A stretch of DNA of 36,920 nucleotides from Verrucomicrobiota bacterium (GCA_003218915.1 QHPC01000239.1:1-36920), one strand, 5' to 3'; shown: positions 15,996 through 25,485, counted from the first letter of the stretch. Notes: generated by a model from the sequence alone, not told the origin. Program-made: numbers and translations.

Positions 15996-17871
15996 AATCC
16001 GATTTGCTGCGCTTCTCGCCTTTGCGCCGCTTGTTTGCTTTGGCCAGCAGGCGTCGCCGACTCCTACTCCTTCACCGAGCGAAACGGAAGCTGAGCCGAT
16101 TGTCGTTACAGCAACCCGTTTCGACATTCCGCTCGATCTGTCGCCGGCCAGCGCGAGCGTGATTACCTCGGAAGACTTCGAGCAAAAACAAATCGAGCGC
16201 GTTAGCGATGCCCTTCGCGAAGTACCGGGGCTCTCGGTTGTTCAAACCGGAACAGCCGGCCAGTTGACGTCAGTTTTCACTCGCGGATTGCGCAGCGAGC
16301 ACACACAGGTCTTGCTCGATGGCATCCCGATCAATCAGGGTTTGCAAGGGGCTTTTAATTTCGCCGATCTGACGATCGACGATATCGACCGGATCGAGGT
16401 CGTGCGAGGCCCGCAGAGCACCTTGTACGGACCGCGAGCGCTCGCTGGCGTTATTCAAATTTTTACCAAACAAGGCACAGGAACTCCCGGGGCGATGGTC
16501 GCCGCCGAAGGTGGATCGTACGACACTTTCCGCGAATGGGGCCAGAGCGACGGCAAGATTGGCGACTTCGATTATTCAGTCGGTGCCAGCCGCTTCGACA
16601 CCGACAACGCGCGTCCAAACAATAATTACCGCAACACTGCTGCAATTACCGATGTGGGCTGGTCGCCTGACGAACAACTGCGGATCGGCAGCTTGTTCAC
16701 TTACTCGGTAAGCGACACTGGAAATCCAAACACCATCTTCGATCCGCGTCCCATTGATCACTTTCTCACGGAGCGTTGGTTAATCGGCCCCCACATCGAT
16801 TGGAAGCCGACCGAGTGGTGGCAACACAAATTGATTGTCAGTTACGATCACGAGCGACAAATAAACGATCCAAATGAGGACGGGTTCGTGGGGCCGACAC
16901 GCGCGCTCTTTGAACGGACACAAGTTGATTATCAAAATGATTTGCGTCCTGCCTCGTGGCTCACGCTCACGTCCGGCTTTTTCTACAGCCGCGTCAACGC
17001 AGGCCAAGAGCGTCCGTTTGTTCTGCAAATCTTTGGACCGCAACCAACGTTCGTGAGCGATCACACTGAAGAGATCGCGGGATTCTTGCAGGCGACGGTG
17101 ACGCCGATCGAGAACTTGATCTTCGTCGCTGGCGGGCGTTTTGATCATTTCAATCAATTCGGCGGTGTCTGGACTTATCGGGTCGCCGGCAGTTACAAGA
17201 TCGACAGGACAAACACGATCTTACACTCCAGTGTGGCAACCGGATTCAGTCCGCCAAGCAGTCAGGATAAGATTTTCGGAAATAATTTCGGATTAAGGCC
17301 GGAGCACGATTTTGGCTGGGACATCGGAGTCAGACAGGAACTCTGGGAGAGCCGGGTTGCCGCCGGCCTGACTTATTTTCACAATGACCTGTCGAACGCG
17401 ATCGGATCGAACGGACTTTTTCAGACGCTCAACCTCGGCGCAGCCGAGACTCAGGGCTTGGAAGCCGAATTACGCGCGCAACCGATCACCAACCTTTTGT
17501 TCACGGCGAGCTACACTTATCTGGAGGCAGAAAAGACTTCCTCGAAAGACATTTCACAACTACAAGGTGCGCGTTTGCCCCGACGGCCGCGCAACGAACT
17601 TTACGTTTCAGCTTCGTATCTTTGGTGGAAAAAACTGCGAACTGTGGTCGAGGCCAAGTTCGTAAACGCACGCGAGGAACTTAACTTCGGCGGCCCAAAC
17701 TTCGACATCGAGGATTACAGTTTCGTGAACATTGCAGCGGAGTATGAAGTGAATCCGCACCTGTCGATCTTCGGCCGGATTGATAATATGGCGAACGAAC
17801 ATTACTCGGAAGTGTTCGGCTTTCCCGCCCTTGGCCGCGCGGCGTATGGGGGGGTGAAAGTGCGATTTTAG
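15985..17871 (+). CDS. TonB-dependent outer membrane receptor, BtuB-like
   Basis: Signal peptide MRYPIRFAALLAFAPLVCFGQ; plug IVVTATRFDIPLDLSPASASVITSEDFE, VVRGPQSTLYGPRALAGVIQIFTKQG; C-terminal YGGVKVRF. Alternative start at 15802. Confidence 0.88.
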   Translation: MRYPIRFAALLAFAPLVCFGQQASPTPTPSPSETEAEPIVVTATRFDIPLDLSPASASVITSEDFEQKQIERVSDALREVPGLSVVQTGTAGQLTSVFTRGLRSEHTQVLLDGIPINQGLQGAFNFADLTIDDIDRIEVVRGPQSTLYGPRALAGVIQIFTKQGTGTPGAMVAAEGGSYDTFREWGQSDGKIGDFDYSVGASRFDTDNARPNNNYRNTAAITDVGWSPDEQLRIGSLFTYSVSDTGNPNTIFDPRPIDHFLTERWLIGPHIDWKPTEWWQHKLIVSYDHERQINDPNEDGFVGPTRALFERTQVDYQNDLRPASWLTLTSGFFYSRVNAGQERPFVLQIFGPQPTFVSDHTEEIAGFLQATVTPIENLIFVAGGRFDHFNQFGGVWTYRVAGSYKIDRTNTILHSSVATGFSPPSSQDKIFGNNFGLRPEHDFGWDIGVRQELWESRVAAGLTYFHNDLSNAIGSNGLFQTLNLGAAETQGLEAELRAQPITNLLFTASYTYLEAEKTSSKDISQLQGARLPRRPRNELYVSASYLWWKKLRTVVEAKFVNAREELNFGGPNFDIEDYSFVNIAAEYEVNPHLSIFGRIDNMANEHYSEVFGFPALGRAAYGGVKVRF

Positions 17872-17905
17872 ACCGGCGCAAGCCTCTCGCTTGCGAGTTT
17901 TACTT

Positions 17906-18967
17906 TCATCTCAACACATAACGGCCCGTCTTCTTTGTTCCAATCCGGCGCACCAAACCGGCTTTGATCAATGGTCGCAATAGATCGAGCGCGCCTTGTT
18001 TCGATATGCCTATTCCATCCCAGATTTCACGCGGTGTCAGCGCCTTGCGTTCACGCAAAAGATGCAGCAGTTGCTCCTGTTTCGGACGAAGGACCAGCTT
18101 GGCCTTGCCTGAGCGTGCCGTCAGTTTTTGAAGCCGGCTCCAGACTCGCTCCAGCGTCAGGCGCAATCCGGCCGCGCTGTACTCGATCCAGTTCGTCAGG
18201 TCGCCGTTTTGCTGCTGTACCCTTTCCAAAGCGGAGTAATAGCGTGGACGATCTTCCCAATAAAATTCGTCGATCGAAAAAATGTGGTGATTGTCGAAAC
18301 CCCGCCGATAAAGCTCCCATAGACTGAGCATGCGCCCGGCCCTTCCGTTGCCGTCGGCAAACGGGTGAATGGTTTCAAACCGGTGGTGCACGATGGCCGA
18401 GCTGAGGATCGGGGAAAATTTTGGCGCGTCTTTGTTCCACCACTCAAGCAGGTCTGACATCATCAGGCGCACTCGGTCCGGGGGCGGCGCCACATAACTG
18501 CCTACGCGCACGCGAATCGTTCGGTACTGCCCGGCCATTCCCTGATCCATCACTTCACCGGCCATGATGCGGTGCAACTTCAATACCTCCGCGTGCGTAA
18601 TAACGTTACGTTGAGCGTTCTTTTCCACGAAGCGCAATCCAGCGAAATAATTTGCCACCTCCCGGCGGGCACGCCGCGCTGTCGCCGGAATCTCCCGACC
18701 TTCTTCGATTGCGCGCACCTGCTCCAACGTCAGGGGATTGCCCTCAATTGCCGTTGAAGAATGCGCGTTGCGGATGCGGGTGTCTTTCTGCAACGCTGGA
18801 ATCCACGCCACCTGTATTGCCGCGGCCAGGATGCGTTCGCGCAACGCGGCGATCTGCTCGACCTCCGTGAGTAGTACTGGTGTTATCTCGTAAACTGGCT
18901 TGTAAGCCACCCGATTAGTCAAGCATAAGTCAAGTTGCTTTGGGCCGGCCATCCAGGAATGTGTCAA
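17906..18967 (-). CDS. Fic family protein with C-terminal winged-helix-like region
   Basis: HPFADGNGRAGR Fic motif; N-terminal inhibitory-type motif SSTAIEGN; C-terminal LTPREIWDGIGISKQGALDLLRPLIKAGLVRRIGTKKTGRYVL. Confidence 0.93.
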   Translation of the reverse strand: MTHSWMAGPKQLDLCLTNRVAYKPVYEITPVLLTEVEQIAALRERILAAAIQVAWIPALQKDTRIRNAHSSTAIEGNPLTLEQVRAIEEGREIPATARRARREVANYFAGLRFVEKNAQRNVITHAEVLKLHRIMAGEVMDQGMAGQYRTIRVRVGSYVAPPPDRVRLMMSDLLEWWNKDAPKFSPILSSAIVHHRFETIHPFADGNGRAGRMLSLWELYRRGFDNHHIFSIDEFYWEDRPRYYSALERVQQQNGDLTNWIEYSAAGLRLTLERVWSRLQKLTARSGKAKLVLRPKQEQLLHLLRERKALTPREIWDGIGISKQGALDLLRPLIKAGLVRRIGTKKTGRYVLR

Positions 18968-18981
18968 GTATAAGTCAAGTT
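18917..18981 (-). promoter_or_regulatory. two 20-bp TTGAC-type direct repeats at the fic start, candidate operators
   Basis: Minus strand: AACTTGACTTATACTTGACA and AACTTGACTTATGCTTGACT, 45 bp apart, each with two TTGAC half-sites 11 bp apart. Confidence 0.6.
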
Positions 18982-19123
18982 TTTAGTCCTCTATCCCGGC
19001 ACCATGAGATATTTAGCCATTACTGGGAAATCATCCGTGGGGTATGTCGGTCTCGTCTAACGGCACGATTTGCCCTTGCCCGCGCCGTAAATGGCGGCGT
19101 GCAGTTACAGTTCCAGTCGCTCT

Positions 19124-19162
19124 TGTCATTCCGAGCGAAGTCGAGGAATCTCTTGATTGTTA
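19124..19162. repeat. half copy of the TGTCATTCCGAGCGAAG element upstream of rmuC
   Basis: TGTCATTCCGAGCGAAGTCGAGGAATCTCTTGATTGTTA. Confidence 0.8.
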
Positions 19163-19187
19163 AAAGGAGGGAATTTCATCGAGGAAA

Positions 19188-20327
19188 ATGAACGTTCTTT
19201 ATCTAGTCATCGGCGTGCTTGGAGCGGGCCTGCTTGTCGCAATTATCTTGCTGCTGACACGGCGCGCCGGATCTGGCGATGTGGCGCTTGCCGGAAAACT
19301 TGAGTTACTCGAACGCGCGCAAGAGCGAAGCGAGCGGATGCTTCGCGAAGAGATGGCACGTAGCCGCGAAGAAGGTGCGAATGCCGCGAAAACGCAACGC
19401 GAAGAACTGACGAAGTCCCTCGAAGGGGTGCGATCAATTGTCGATCTACGCTTGACGCAATTGCAGGAGGACAACTCCAAGCAAATCGACAAAATGCGGG
19501 CCACTGTTGATGAAAAATTGCAGGGCACACTGGAAAAACGCCTCGGCGAATCGTTCAAATTAGTGAGCGATCGCCCGAACGTGAAAACGCGCGGCGGCTG
19601 GAGTGAATGGCAGCTCGGCGTCTTGTTGGAAGAAATGCTGACGCCCGGGCAGTTTGCTAAAAACATGAAGACTCGCGATGACACTGATGAGCGTGTTGAG
19701 TTTGCAATCAAGTTGCCCGGTGACGAGAACGGCGCGCCGGTCTGGTTACCAGTTGACGCGAAATTTCCGATGGAACATTACGAGCGCTTGACGGTAGCGC
19801 AGGAAAGTGGCGATTCCACAGCGGTGGAAGCGGCGATGAAAATCCTGGAGACGCAGTTGAAGCGCTGCGCGAAAGATATTTGCGAGAAATACATTAATCC
19901 GCCAAAAACGACCGACTTTGCTCTCTTGTTTTTGCCAAGCGAAGGACTCTACGCGGAAGCGATTCGCCGTGTGGGTCTGGTTCAAAACGTGCAGCGCGAT
20001 TGCCGGGTGACCTTCGTTGGACCGACTACGCTGGCCGCATTGCTCAACAGTCTGCAAATGGGTTTTCGCACGCTTACGATTCAAAAACGCTCAAGCGAGG
20101 TCTGGAATCTGCTGGCGGCAGTGAAAACTGAGTTCGGAAAATTCGGTGACGCATTATCGGCGGTGAAAGAGAAAATCGATCAAGCCTCACGCAAGATGGA
20201 GGATGTCGATGTTCGATCTCGCGTTATCACGAAAAAACTACGCGACGTGGAAGAGTTGCCATCGAATCCGCAACCAATGCTGAGGAACCTGTTGCCAGGA
20301 GAGAACGACGACGGCCTCGCCGATTAA
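19188..20327 (+). CDS. rmuC: DNA recombination protein RmuC, apparently internally deleted
   Basis: NVKTRGGWSEWQLGVLLEEMLTPGQF, KYINPPKTTDFALLFLPSEGLYAEAIR, VTFVGPTTLAALLNSLQMGFRTLTIQKRSSEVW; GESFKLVSDR fused directly to PNVKTRG. Confidence 0.9.
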   Translation: MNVLYLVIGVLGAGLLVAIILLLTRRAGSGDVALAGKLELLERAQERSERMLREEMARSREEGANAAKTQREELTKSLEGVRSIVDLRLTQLQEDNSKQIDKMRATVDEKLQGTLEKRLGESFKLVSDRPNVKTRGGWSEWQLGVLLEEMLTPGQFAKNMKTRDDTDERVEFAIKLPGDENGAPVWLPVDAKFPMEHYERLTVAQESGDSTAVEAAMKILETQLKRCAKDICEKYINPPKTTDFALLFLPSEGLYAEAIRRVGLVQNVQRDCRVTFVGPTTLAALLNSLQMGFRTLTIQKRSSEVWNLLAAVKTEFGKFGDALSAVKEKIDQASRKMEDVDVRSRVITKKLRDVEELPSNPQPMLRNLLPGENDDGLAD

Positions 20328-20347
20328 GCGATGTCGCATCGTCACAC

Positions 20348-21040
20348 ATGAAGACGGCATTGGTTACGGGCGCGAATAAAGGGATTGGCTACGAGGTCGC
20401 GCGTCAGCTCACGGGAAAGGGATTTAAGGTCTTCGTCGGTGCCCGGAACCGGGACGCCGGTCGCAAGGCGGCGACTGAGATTGCGGGGAAAGACGGGAAG
20501 GCAATCTTTCTGGAGATCGACGTCGCGAATAATGCAAGTGTCACCGCCGCTGCGCGCGAGTTTGCCAAAGCTGCCGATCATCTGGATGTGCTCGTGAATA
20601 ATGCTGGGATCATTGTTGACGGCGACAATGCAATTCTGGAGATCAGCGACGAACTATTGCGCAAGACGCTTGAGACAAATACGCTCGGCGCGCTGCGCGT
20701 GACACACGCATTCGCGCCCTTGCTCAGGAAAAGCAAAGCGCCGCGCGTAATCAATGTCTCCAGTGGCGGCGGTCAGTTGACCGGCGGCGCTGATGGTTGG
20801 TCGCCGGCCTACTGCATTTCGAAAACTGCGCTCAACGGTGTGACCTCGCAGCTGGCCACCGCGTTGCCGAAGTTTGCGGTGAATTCCGTTTGCCCCGGCT
20901 GGGTACGCACGGATATGGGTGGTCAAGGCGCTGCCCGCTCCGTGGAGGAAGGTGCGGACACGATTGTGTGGCTCGCTGCTGATGCGCCGCAAAAGCTGAC
21001 GGGAAAATTTTTGCGCGATCGGAAGGAAATACCCTGGTAG
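20348..21040 (+). CDS. short-chain dehydrogenase/reductase
   Basis: ALVTGANKGIGYEVARQL, LVNNAGI, INVSSGGG, YCISKTALNGVT, VNSVCPGWVRTDMGG. Confidence 0.92.
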   Translation: MKTALVTGANKGIGYEVARQLTGKGFKVFVGARNRDAGRKAATEIAGKDGKAIFLEIDVANNASVTAAAREFAKAADHLDVLVNNAGIIVDGDNAILEISDELLRKTLETNTLGALRVTHAFAPLLRKSKAPRVINVSSGGGQLTGGADGWSPAYCISKTALNGVTSQLATALPKFAVNSVCPGWVRTDMGGQGAARSVEEGADTIVWLAADAPQKLTGKFLRDRKEIPW

Positions 21041-21043
21041 AGA

Positions 21044-21141
21044 GTTAAAAGACTCAAGTGGTTAAAAAGTCACAAGGGAAGCCTACTGCTCAGCGCACCT
21101 AAACTTTGTAACTTTGCAACCCTTCAACCTTTTAACTTTTA
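21044..21141. repeat. element with inverted octamer arrays (GTTRMAAR-type, period 8)
   Basis: Right part, reverse complement: GTTAAAAG|GTTGAAGG|GTTGCAAA|GTTACAAA|GTTTAGG. Left part: GTTAAAAG...GTTAAAAA|GTCACAAG. Confidence 0.6.
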
Positions 21142-21142
21142 C

Positions 21143-22921
21143 TTAGAGCACCTGATCCCATTTGCTCTGGTCTTTGAGCATGATTTCGCGAAGGAAACGA
21201 ATGGGCGGCATGCCGTGATTGAGCAGCTCGTTGTGGAATTTCTGCAGTGAGAAATCGTCGCCCTGCTGTGCTTTGTAATCGTCGCGTAATTTCAAAATCT
21301 GCAGTTTGCCCAGGGTATAATTGAGATAACCGGGATCGAAGGTGCCGCGAATTGCTTCCTGGCGTGCCGGCTTTTCCTCGTAATAACAGTTTTCCCGAAA
21401 GAATTTTGTTGCCTCGTCGAGCGACATCTTCTGCGTGTGCATCTTGATCGACACACATAATCTGCATAGACGAAGCAACGCTTCGTCGGCCTGCGCCATG
21501 CGATATTTGGCCGCGCGTTTCACCTCGTCTTCGCTGGGGGTCGAGTTGGTGGAACTGCCGTAGCCTTCGTCGAGCATCATTTTTTCGCAGTAATGCGCCC
21601 ATCCTTCGACGAACGCGTAGCTGCCGAAGATTTTTTCCACCTTGCTCGCCGGCGATGCGTTCAGGTGCAGGAACTGCACATAATGACCAGGGTAAGCTTC
21701 GTGAATTGAGACGACGTCGGAAGTGTAATAATTAAAGGCGGTGAGCCATTCCTCTTTTTGTTTCTCCGGCCAGTCGTTCTCTGTAGGCGTGACGTAGTAA
21801 TAGGCCTCATTGGCGCGTTTCTCGAACGGACCCGGCGTATCCATCGACGCGAAAGAGGTGGCGCGCAGGTATTGCGGGGTCTCTTTGACCTTCGTCCGGA
21901 CCTCAGATGGGATGCCCACCAAGCGACGGCTCAAGACGTATTTGCGAATTTTGTCCAGATCTTTGGCCACATCCGGGATGAGATTTTGCGGCGTGGGATG
22001 TTCGCTTTGAATTTGCTTAAAAACGTCGATTGGAGACTTGTTCGGATCGATTTTTTTTGCCGCTTCGGCGAACGCTGTTTGTTCCGCTTTCAATTGCTCC
22101 ACGCCGATCTCAAGGACTTTTTGCGGAGGAAGATCGACGAACTCCGTCTGGGCCAGGAAGCGCCTGAATTTTTCTTCGCCCAACGCGAAATCCATGGAGG
22201 CTTTCGGAAGTTTCTCTCGCTGCAGCCACGCGGCATAATCGTTGAGCGCATTTGCGGCTTTGCGGTTGGCCTCATGAAAGGCGACGCGAAGCTGTTCGTC
22301 TTTGAGGCTGCCGATAGCGGCAACGAGATCTTTTTTCAGGAAATCTGCGGAACCTTTCGCGATCTGAATGGCGAGCTCAACGTACGGTTTTGGAAGGACG
22401 TCATTGAGGTTTGTCCTCGCGGCGATGAGGATATTTGGGATTTGCGATTCGATCGCAGCCAAGCTGCGAACGCGATCCTCGAGCGGCGCGAAATTCCTCT
22501 TGATATAGACATTCATGTCCGCTGCACGGGCATAAACCATGGGATTTCGCTCGAAGACTGACATGTCCTGCATTTCAAAGAGGTCTTTCTTCACGGCAGC
22601 CTGGAGGATTCGCAGATCGATGGATTGGCGGGGACTCAGCTTGCCCGAGTCGAACTTGCTCAGCCGATCATCGAAGCGCCGTAACCGGGAAAGCTCGGCG
22701 TCGAGCGCGAGGCGACTGTAATCGGTGATTTTGCCGTCGTACTCGTGAAGACCGAGAGCGGTCCCCTCGAGGGGGTGAGCGCTCAAATAACCTTTAATGA
22801 ATTCCTCGGCAACGGCCTCATACTCGCCGTCTTCGGCTTCCGCAGCGAAACCTCGAAAAAGACAGAGCGCGGAGAGGAAAAGGACGAAGGAGAAAGTTTT
22901 AACGCTAAAGACCGTTTTCAT
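21143..22921 (-). CDS. secreted DUF885 family protein, putative metallopeptidase
   Basis: Signal peptide; VVSIHEAYPGHYVQFLH and FVEGWAHYCEKMML. Confidence 0.85.
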   Translation of the reverse strand: MKTVFSVKTFSFVLFLSALCLFRGFAAEAEDGEYEAVAEEFIKGYLSAHPLEGTALGLHEYDGKITDYSRLALDAELSRLRRFDDRLSKFDSGKLSPRQSIDLRILQAAVKKDLFEMQDMSVFERNPMVYARAADMNVYIKRNFAPLEDRVRSLAAIESQIPNILIAARTNLNDVLPKPYVELAIQIAKGSADFLKKDLVAAIGSLKDEQLRVAFHEANRKAANALNDYAAWLQREKLPKASMDFALGEEKFRRFLAQTEFVDLPPQKVLEIGVEQLKAEQTAFAEAAKKIDPNKSPIDVFKQIQSEHPTPQNLIPDVAKDLDKIRKYVLSRRLVGIPSEVRTKVKETPQYLRATSFASMDTPGPFEKRANEAYYYVTPTENDWPEKQKEEWLTAFNYYTSDVVSIHEAYPGHYVQFLHLNASPASKVEKIFGSYAFVEGWAHYCEKMMLDEGYGSSTNSTPSEDEVKRAAKYRMAQADEALLRLCRLCVSIKMHTQKMSLDEATKFFRENCYYEEKPARQEAIRGTFDPGYLNYTLGKLQILKLRDDYKAQQGDDFSLQKFHNELLNHGMPPIRFLREIMLKDQSKWDQVL

Positions 22922-23014
22922 TGGCGCGCAAGTTAAGACAACAGTTTGCGTTGGGTGTTGCCAAAAATTTCCCGTGAGCGATGGTGAGCCTGTTTTTCAA
23001 GTTGGGGTCCAAGT

Positions 23015-24310
23015 ATGAGACGCTTCATGATTCTGCCGACGTTGGCTTGTCTCTTGCTGGGTGTTTTTTCTGCCTTCGCACAGGAGGCGCCACCGGCAAA
23101 GAGTGAAGAGGATAACGGCTATGCGCAAATTTCAATTTTCGCAAAAGCGCTCGAATTGATTCGTCAGGATTACGTGGATGAGAACAAGACCAGCTATCAC
23201 GATCTCATCAACGCGGCAATGAAGGGGATGCTTTCCTCGCTGGACCCGCATAGCCAGTTCATGGATCCCGATGATTTCCGGGATATGCAGGACGACACGC
23301 GCAGTCGTTTTAACGGTCTTGGGATCGAAGTTTCGATGAAAAACGGCCTGCCTACCGTGATTACAGCGATGGAGGACACGCCTGCGGCCAAGGCTGGGAT
23401 CCTCTCTGGTGACCAGATCTTGCGGATCAACGGCATCTCAACGGAAAGAATGGATCTCCAGGACGCCATCAATGTTTTGCGCGGACCTTCTGGGGCAAAA
23501 ATAACGCTGACGCTGCTGCGGCCCTCGACCAAGGAAATTAAGGAATACACGCTGCAACGCGCAGAGATCAAAATCCAGAGCGTCAAAGGAGTGCGATTGC
23601 TTGACCCGGATCTGACCGGCCCATTCAAGATCGGTTATGTCCGCTTGGTGCAGTTCAACGAGCCTACCGCCGACGAACTGTCGAAAGCGCTCGATGAACT
23701 GCAGAAGCAGGGGATGCAGTCGCTCATTCTCGATTTGCGGAACAATCCGGGTGGGCTGTTAAATAGCGCGGTTGATGTCTGCGCGCAGTTCCTGCCGCCC
23801 AACACAAAAGTCGTCTCAACGCAGGGCCGCGTCGCTTCGCAACAGCATGATTATTCAACTTCCGGCGCGAAAAAGGAACGCGCGAACTTTCCAATGGTGG
23901 TGTTGATCAACGAAGGCAGCGCAAGCGGAGCAGAAATCGTTGCCGGGGCGCTGAAGGATTTGCATCGAGCGGTGCTTGTCGGCGAAACAACTTTTGGAAA
24001 AGGTTCTGTGCAGAATGTCATGCAGTTGCCGGACGGCTCCGCAGTGCGGTTTACGACCGCGAAATACTACACGCCGAGCAAACAGGTCATCCAGGGTAAT
24101 GGCGTGACGCCGAATATTCGTGTTGCGGTGACCCCTGAGCAGGAGCGTTCCTTTTTTGCTCTGCGCAATGCGGGAAATATGAAACCCGAGGACGAGAAAA
24201 GCATTATCAAGGCCAGAGACCCGCAGATGTTACGAGCGATTGATGCGCTCAAGGGCGTTATGATTTACGCGCAAGAAAACGCGCCGAAAGCCCAAGCGGT
24301 AAAGAAATAA
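23015..24310 (+). CDS. S41 family C-terminal processing peptidase
   Basis: PDZ GLGIEVSMKNGLPTVITAMEDTPAAKAGILSGDQILRING; LRNNPGGLLNSAVDV; LINEGSASGAEIVAGALKD; GETTFGKGSVQ. Confidence 0.93.
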   Translation: MRRFMILPTLACLLLGVFSAFAQEAPPAKSEEDNGYAQISIFAKALELIRQDYVDENKTSYHDLINAAMKGMLSSLDPHSQFMDPDDFRDMQDDTRSRFNGLGIEVSMKNGLPTVITAMEDTPAAKAGILSGDQILRINGISTERMDLQDAINVLRGPSGAKITLTLLRPSTKEIKEYTLQRAEIKIQSVKGVRLLDPDLTGPFKIGYVRLVQFNEPTADELSKALDELQKQGMQSLILDLRNNPGGLLNSAVDVCAQFLPPNTKVVSTQGRVASQQHDYSTSGAKKERANFPMVVLINEGSASGAEIVAGALKDLHRAVLVGETTFGKGSVQNVMQLPDGSAVRFTTAKYYTPSKQVIQGNGVTPNIRVAVTPEQERSFFALRNAGNMKPEDEKSIIKARDPQMLRAIDALKGVMIYAQENAPKAQAVKK

Positions 24311-24326
24311 AGCGCTGTCGTGTTGG

Positions 24327-24384
24327 ATTGTAGGGCAACCGCGTCGGTTGCCCCGTTTGGCAGGCGAAGCGCCTGCCCTACAAT
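24327..24384. repeat. REP/MITE-like two-hairpin element immediately upstream of tsaD
   Basis: ATTGTAGGGCAACCGCGTCGGTTGCCCCGTTTGGCAGGCGAAGCGCCTGCCCTACAAT. Confidence 0.88.
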
Positions 24385-24390
24385 TATCTT

Positions 24391-25485
24391 GTGACAGTAT
24401 TGGCATTAGAAACCTCGTGTGACGAAACCGGCGTTGCGATCTTACGTGGACGTAACGGCGACTCACGGTCGGAGTTGCTTGCCAGTGACGTGGCATCGCA
24501 AATCGCCGCGCATGAAAAGTATGGCGGGATCGTGCCGGAGATCGCGTCCCGGAACCACCTTATCTGCGCCCCGCGGCTGCTCGATCGCGCTGCGAGTTCC
24601 GCAAACATTGGCTTGTCAGAAGTCGACGCATTTGCCGCGACCAGCGGACCGGGTCTGGCGAGTTCACTCATGATCGGCGCGTCGATTGCCAAAGGATTGG
24701 CGATCGGTTTTGCCAAACCTTACCTCGCCATCAATCATCTCGAGGGACATTTGCTCTCGCCTTTCTTTGGAGACGTAGAGAACGGAAACCAAATCCGCCA
24801 GAATGTTTCCCTTATCGTTAGCGGCGGACACACGATGTTGATCTTCGTGCGTGACCTCGGCGATTATCAATTAATCGGCCGAACCGTCGATGATGCCGCC
24901 GGCGAAGCATTAGATAAAGTCGCCAAGATGCTGGGATTGCGATATCCCGGCGGACCGGAGATTGAAAAGCACGCGTGCGGCGGCGATCCAACTCGTTTTG
25001 ACTTGCCGCGCAGCATGCTCGACTCGGAGAACTTCAGTTTTAGCGGGTTGAAAACAGCCGTGCGCTATTTGCTGCCGAAGATTGTCATTTCGAGCGAGGT
25101 GAAGCGAAGTCGAGAAACCGCGATGAAGAACTCTGTGGGTAACGCCACGGGATCCCTCGACTCCGCTCGGGACGACGTGATTAGCGACCTCTGTGCTTCC
25201 TTCCAAGAGGCGGTTATTGATGTACTCGTGCGAAAGACAATTGCGGCAGCGCAGAAATACCGCGTCAGTCTTGTGACAGTAAGCGGTGGTGTTAGTTGCA
25301 ATCAGGAATTGCGAAAACAATTGGGGGAAGCATGTGTGCGCGAAGGATTTGAATTCAAAAATGCAGAGCCGTGGTTGTGCACGGACAATGCGGCGATGAT
25401 TGCATTTGCCGCGTTGTTACGATCACGGACGAGATTTGAATCCAAAGTGACCGAAGAGGTCGATCCAAACCTCGCGCTGGTGTAA
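24391..25485 (+). CDS. tsaD: tRNA N6-threonylcarbamoyladenosine biosynthesis protein TsaD, with in-frame repeat insertion
   Basis: GTG start; LALETSCDETGVAIL, SGGHTMLI, GRTVDDAAGEALDKVAKMLGL, FSFSGLKTAVRY, VSGGVSCNQELR, LCTDNAAMIA. Confidence 0.95.
   Translation: MTVLALETSCDETGVAILRGRNGDSRSELLASDVASQIAAHEKYGGIVPEIASRNHLICAPRLLDRAASSANIGLSEVDAFAATSGPGLASSLMIGASIAKGLAIGFAKPYLAINHLEGHLLSPFFGDVENGNQIRQNVSLIVSGGHTMLIFVRDLGDYQLIGRTVDDAAGEALDKVAKMLGLRYPGGPEIEKHACGGDPTRFDLPRSMLDSENFSFSGLKTAVRYLLPKIVISSEVKRSRETAMKNSVGNATGSLDSARDDVISDLCASFQEAVIDVLVRKTIAAAQKYRVSLVTVSGGVSCNQELRKQLGEACVREGFEFKNAEPWLCTDNAAMIAFAALLRSRTRFESKVTEEVDPNLALV
25083..25176. repeat. TGTCATTCCGAGCGAAG-family element inside tsaD
   Basis: TGTCATTTCGAGCGAGGTGAAGCGAAGTCGAGAAACC...GGGATCCCTCGACTCCGCTCGGGACGACG, encodes VISSEVKRSRETA...SLDSARDDV. 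Confidence 0.85.

Noticed and set aside
17906-18967. Fic as part of a toxin-antitoxin pair
   Set aside because: No small antitoxin ORF next to it; the inhibitory-type motif (SSTAIEGN) is in the same polypeptide, consistent with a self-inhibited class of Fic protein.
21758-22561. Plus-strand ORF (267 aa)
   Set aside because: Antisense to the DUF885 gene; composition (Arg/Phe-rich) typical of reverse-strand shadow translation.
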